Position numbers and translations under genes: made by a program | Notes under the pieces: generated by a model | What the model was told of the DNA's origin: nothing | Database searches by the model: none | Seen by the model: the letters and a program-made list of their open reading frames with translations, nothing else | NCBI GenBank assembly: GCA_007116195.1 | Contig: SKIX01000239.1 | Coordinates: 1-7,420, forward strand | Reading direction: 5' to 3' | DNA length: 7,420 bases | Origin: Marinospirillum sp. | GTDB lineage: Bacteria > Pseudomonadota > Gammaproteobacteria > Pseudomonadales > Halomonadaceae | Shown here: in pieces, positions 6,279 through 7,420 of the stretch | How positions within the stretch are numbered: position 1 is the first letter of the stretch | How the letters are laid out: the number at the start of each line of letters is the position of its first letter

Positions 6279-6692
6279 TTAACTTTTTTCCAGCGCTGCT
6301 CTTAGCTCCATTAGTTCAGTGACATCTTTTTGTACGCCAATGAAATAGGTGAGCTGATCTTGATCGTTGTACACTGGCGTTATGGATAGCTCATTCCAGA
6401 AAAGGCTGCCATCTTTGCGGTAATTACGCAGCACCTGGCGGCAAGGCTTACCTTCTCGAATTGCATCACGTATGGCTCTAAGTGCATCCTGGTCTCGGTC
6501 TTCGCCTTGTAGAAAGCGACAGTCCTGGTAGAGGATTTCATCTGCTGAGTAGCCCGTCAGCTTTTCAAAGCCTTTATTAACGTAAATAAGGATGTTTTCA
6601 TCACCTTCCTGTTCGGCAATGACAATGCCATCTTGCGACTCATTAACGACGAGCTCCAGCAGTTGTGGGCTAATCAAGGGCTTAGCTTTCAT
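6279..6692 (-). CDS. Short LOV (light-oxygen-voltage) blue-light photoreceptor
   Basis: A stand-alone LOV domain with no effector, like PpSB1-LOV of Pseudomonas putida (142 aa). Such proteins bind FMN and form a cysteinyl–flavin adduct under blue light, acting through dimer changes. Using the ATG at 6692 (137 aa), the photoactive Cys58 sits in YQDCRFLQG (55–63). The FMN-contacting residues follow at family spacing: Asn90 in RNYRKDG, Asn100 in FWNE and Gln121 in IGVQKDV. Asp precedes the cysteine where most LOV domains have Asn, as I recall also for PpSB1. Only about 14 residues follow the core (TELMELRAALEKS), a shorter C-terminal helix than in PpSB1. The start at 6692 is chosen because AAGGA (6702–6698) lies 5 nt upstream; an ATG at 6716 would add 8 residues but has no Shine-Dalgarno. 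The output partner is unknown. It lies between nsrR and the acidic gene. Confidence 0.93.
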   Translation of the reverse strand: MKAKPLISPQLLELVVNESQDGIVIAEQEGDENILIYVNKGFEKLTGYSADEILYQDCRFLQGEDRDQDALRAIRDAIREGKPCRQVLRNYRKDGSLFWNELSITPVYNDQDQLTYFIGVQKDVTELMELRAALEKS

Positions 6693-6697
6693 GGGAA

Positions 6698-6702
6698 TCC
6701 TT
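6698..6702 (-). promoter_or_regulatory. Shine-Dalgarno deciding the LOV gene start
   Basis: AAGGA on the – strand is 5 nt from the ATG at 6692. No similar purine run precedes the alternative ATG at 6716, so the shorter 137-residue product is favoured. Confidence 0.7.
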
Positions 6703-6727
6703 ACATTGCTTGGCATTCAAGCTAGTA

Positions 6728-6756
6728 ACTATGCAATTAGTAGCAAAAAAATTCAA
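6728..6756 (-). promoter_or_regulatory. Possible promoter of the LOV gene
   Basis: On the – strand, TTGAAT (6756–6751) and CATAGT (6733–6728) are separated by 17 nt, each matching 4 of 6 consensus bases. The site lies between the nsrR terminator and the LOV start, where a promoter is needed if the terminator works. It is a weak match and AT-rich sequence gives such hits readily. Confidence 0.35.
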
Positions 6757-6760
6757 TCTC

Positions 6761-6795
6761 ATAAAAAAGGGAAGCTGGTTTAGCTTCCCTTAATA
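6761..6795 (-). terminator. Intrinsic terminator of nsrR
   Basis: AAGGGAAGCT (6767–6776) pairs with AGCTTCCCTT (6782–6791) in a perfect 10-bp stem with a 5-nt loop. On the – strand the stem is followed by a run of six T. It lies 18 nt past the nsrR stop and separates it from the LOV gene, so nsrR is probably monocistronic. Confidence 0.9.
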
Positions 6796-6809
6796 AAGAA
6801 ATTGAATGA

Positions 6810-7277
6810 CTAGGAAACGGCCATAACCTGTAAAGGTAACTCCTCATCCGTGTCCAGACCCAGTAAGCTTCGCAAGTCGGCTGGGTTGCTGAGCAGATCT
6901 TGCAAACTGTAATCATCTAGAACCGATAAAAAAGCTTGCTGCGCTTTTTGCATAACCGGTTTAAGGTCACAAGCACCAGCAATAGGGCAGGTTAATTTTT
7001 TGCAGTCGACAACCTCAAGAGTGGTTTCAAAGTCTCTAACCAGAGTGCCTAGATGCACTGCTTGAGCAGGTTTATCTAAACGCAGGCCACCGTACTTACC
7101 TCGAACCGTTTGGATATAGTCTCTCTGGCCGAGCTTGTGAACGATCTTCATTAAATGGTTGCGAGAGATGTCAAAATGCTCAGCGATATCACTAATGGTG
7201 ACGAGGCGGTCATCAGGCTGAATGCCTAAAAACATCATTACACGAATGGCATAGTCCGTTTGTCGAGTTAATTGCAT
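6810..7277 (-). CDS. nsrR: NsrR-type Rrf2-family nitric oxide-sensing repressor
   Basis: NsrR is a dimeric DNA-binding repressor whose Fe-S cluster reacts with nitric oxide, releasing NO-detoxification genes such as hmp or norB. The 155-residue protein has the Rrf2 start MQLTRQTDYAIRVMMFL, a winged helix-turn-helix (about 25–68: TISDIAEHFDISRNHLMKIV, then the wing VRGKYGGLRLDKP) and a cluster motif C92-x4-C97-x5-C103, the spacing of E. coli NsrR. Asp8, described as the fourth cluster ligand in NsrR, is present. The SRNHLMKIV helix and three-cysteine spacing favour NsrR over IscR. The tail after residue 135 (LLGLDTDEELPLQVMAVS) is somewhat longer than in E. coli. A strong Shine-Dalgarno, GGAGG (7289–7285), sits 7 nt before the ATG. 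No NO-detoxification gene is visible in the window; one could lie just beyond the right edge. Confidence 0.92.
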   Translation of the reverse strand: MQLTRQTDYAIRVMMFLGIQPDDRLVTISDIAEHFDISRNHLMKIVHKLGQRDYIQTVRGKYGGLRLDKPAQAVHLGTLVRDFETTLEVVDCKKLTCPIAGACDLKPVMQKAQQAFLSVLDDYSLQDLLSNPADLRSLLGLDTDEELPLQVMAVS

Positions 7278-7420
7278 GATTTTTCCTCCGTGGATACTAC
7301 TGACCCAGGCTTGGGGCTTCCTAATCGATCAGTCATGTCATAGGCCTTGGTGATGTTAGTCGTAACTATCTTATCAGCCTCAGCCGTTAAAGATGTGTGC
7401 TTTTGCAAGCAATTAATACA
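7278..7420. promoter_or_regulatory. Upstream region of nsrR, non-coding in this window
   Basis: No gene is visible in these 143 nt. Reading toward nsrR there is a TGATAAGAT element (7376–7368) resembling an extended -10, without a convincing -35. Further out, AAGATG (7390–7395) matches the outer bases of an NsrR half-site, but the rest does not. A small inverted repeat TGCTT-TTGC-AAGCA spans 7398–7411. A divergent promoter for a gene beyond the right edge is possible. Confidence 0.35.

Noticed and set aside
6693..6716. Longer LOV protein starting at the ATG at 6716 (145 aa)
   Set aside because: No Shine-Dalgarno precedes it, while AAGGA at 6702–6698 suits the ATG at 6692 and would lie inside the longer coding region.

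Overview
The window is 7.4 kb of a gammaproteobacterial chromosome with medium GC. The gene order ribD–ribBA–ribH–nusB–thiL–pgpA is the conserved order of Pseudomonas, Shewanella and Oceanospirillales-type bacteria. The protein sequences also look gammaproteobacterial: a PpSB1-type short LOV protein, an NsrR, and a RibB fused to a degenerate RibA-like domain. I cannot name a genus from the sequence alone. No mobile elements, tRNA or rRNA genes, CRISPR arrays or long repeats are visible.

Left part (1–5938, + strand): a tightly packed operon. It starts inside ribD, with about 34 codons cut off by the window edge. It continues through ribBA (really a RibBX type), ribH, nusB, thiL and pgpA, and ends with a DUF945/YdgA-like membrane-anchored protein. 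Gaps run from an ATGA overlap (thiL/pgpA) and 1 nt (ribH/nusB) to about 50 nt. A strong hairpin at 5946–5984 closes the operon and also serves the opposing gene. RibD, RibB and RibH supply the middle of riboflavin synthesis. ThiL makes thiamine diphosphate, NusB is the antitermination factor for rRNA, and PgpA makes phosphatidylglycerol. Two riboflavin activities are not supplied here: riboflavin synthase (ribC/ribE is absent from its usual place after ribD) and GTP cyclohydrolase II (the RibA-like half has lost its zinc cysteines).

Right part (6001–7277, – strand): three separate genes facing the operon. From right to left they are an NsrR-type Rrf2 regulator with the three Fe-S cysteines and Asp8, followed by its own terminator; a short LOV blue-light photoreceptor of about 137 residues with the photoactive cysteine and the FMN-contacting residues; and a 68-residue very acidic protein resembling the small PA3496-type family. 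The region beyond 7278 is non-coding in this window and should hold the nsrR promoter.

The most notable points are the degenerate RibX half together with the missing ribC, and the short LOV protein encoded next to a flavin-biosynthesis operon and to nsrR. The LOV protein has an unusual combination of residues at positions known to set photocycle speed. I saw no clearly new multi-gene system.
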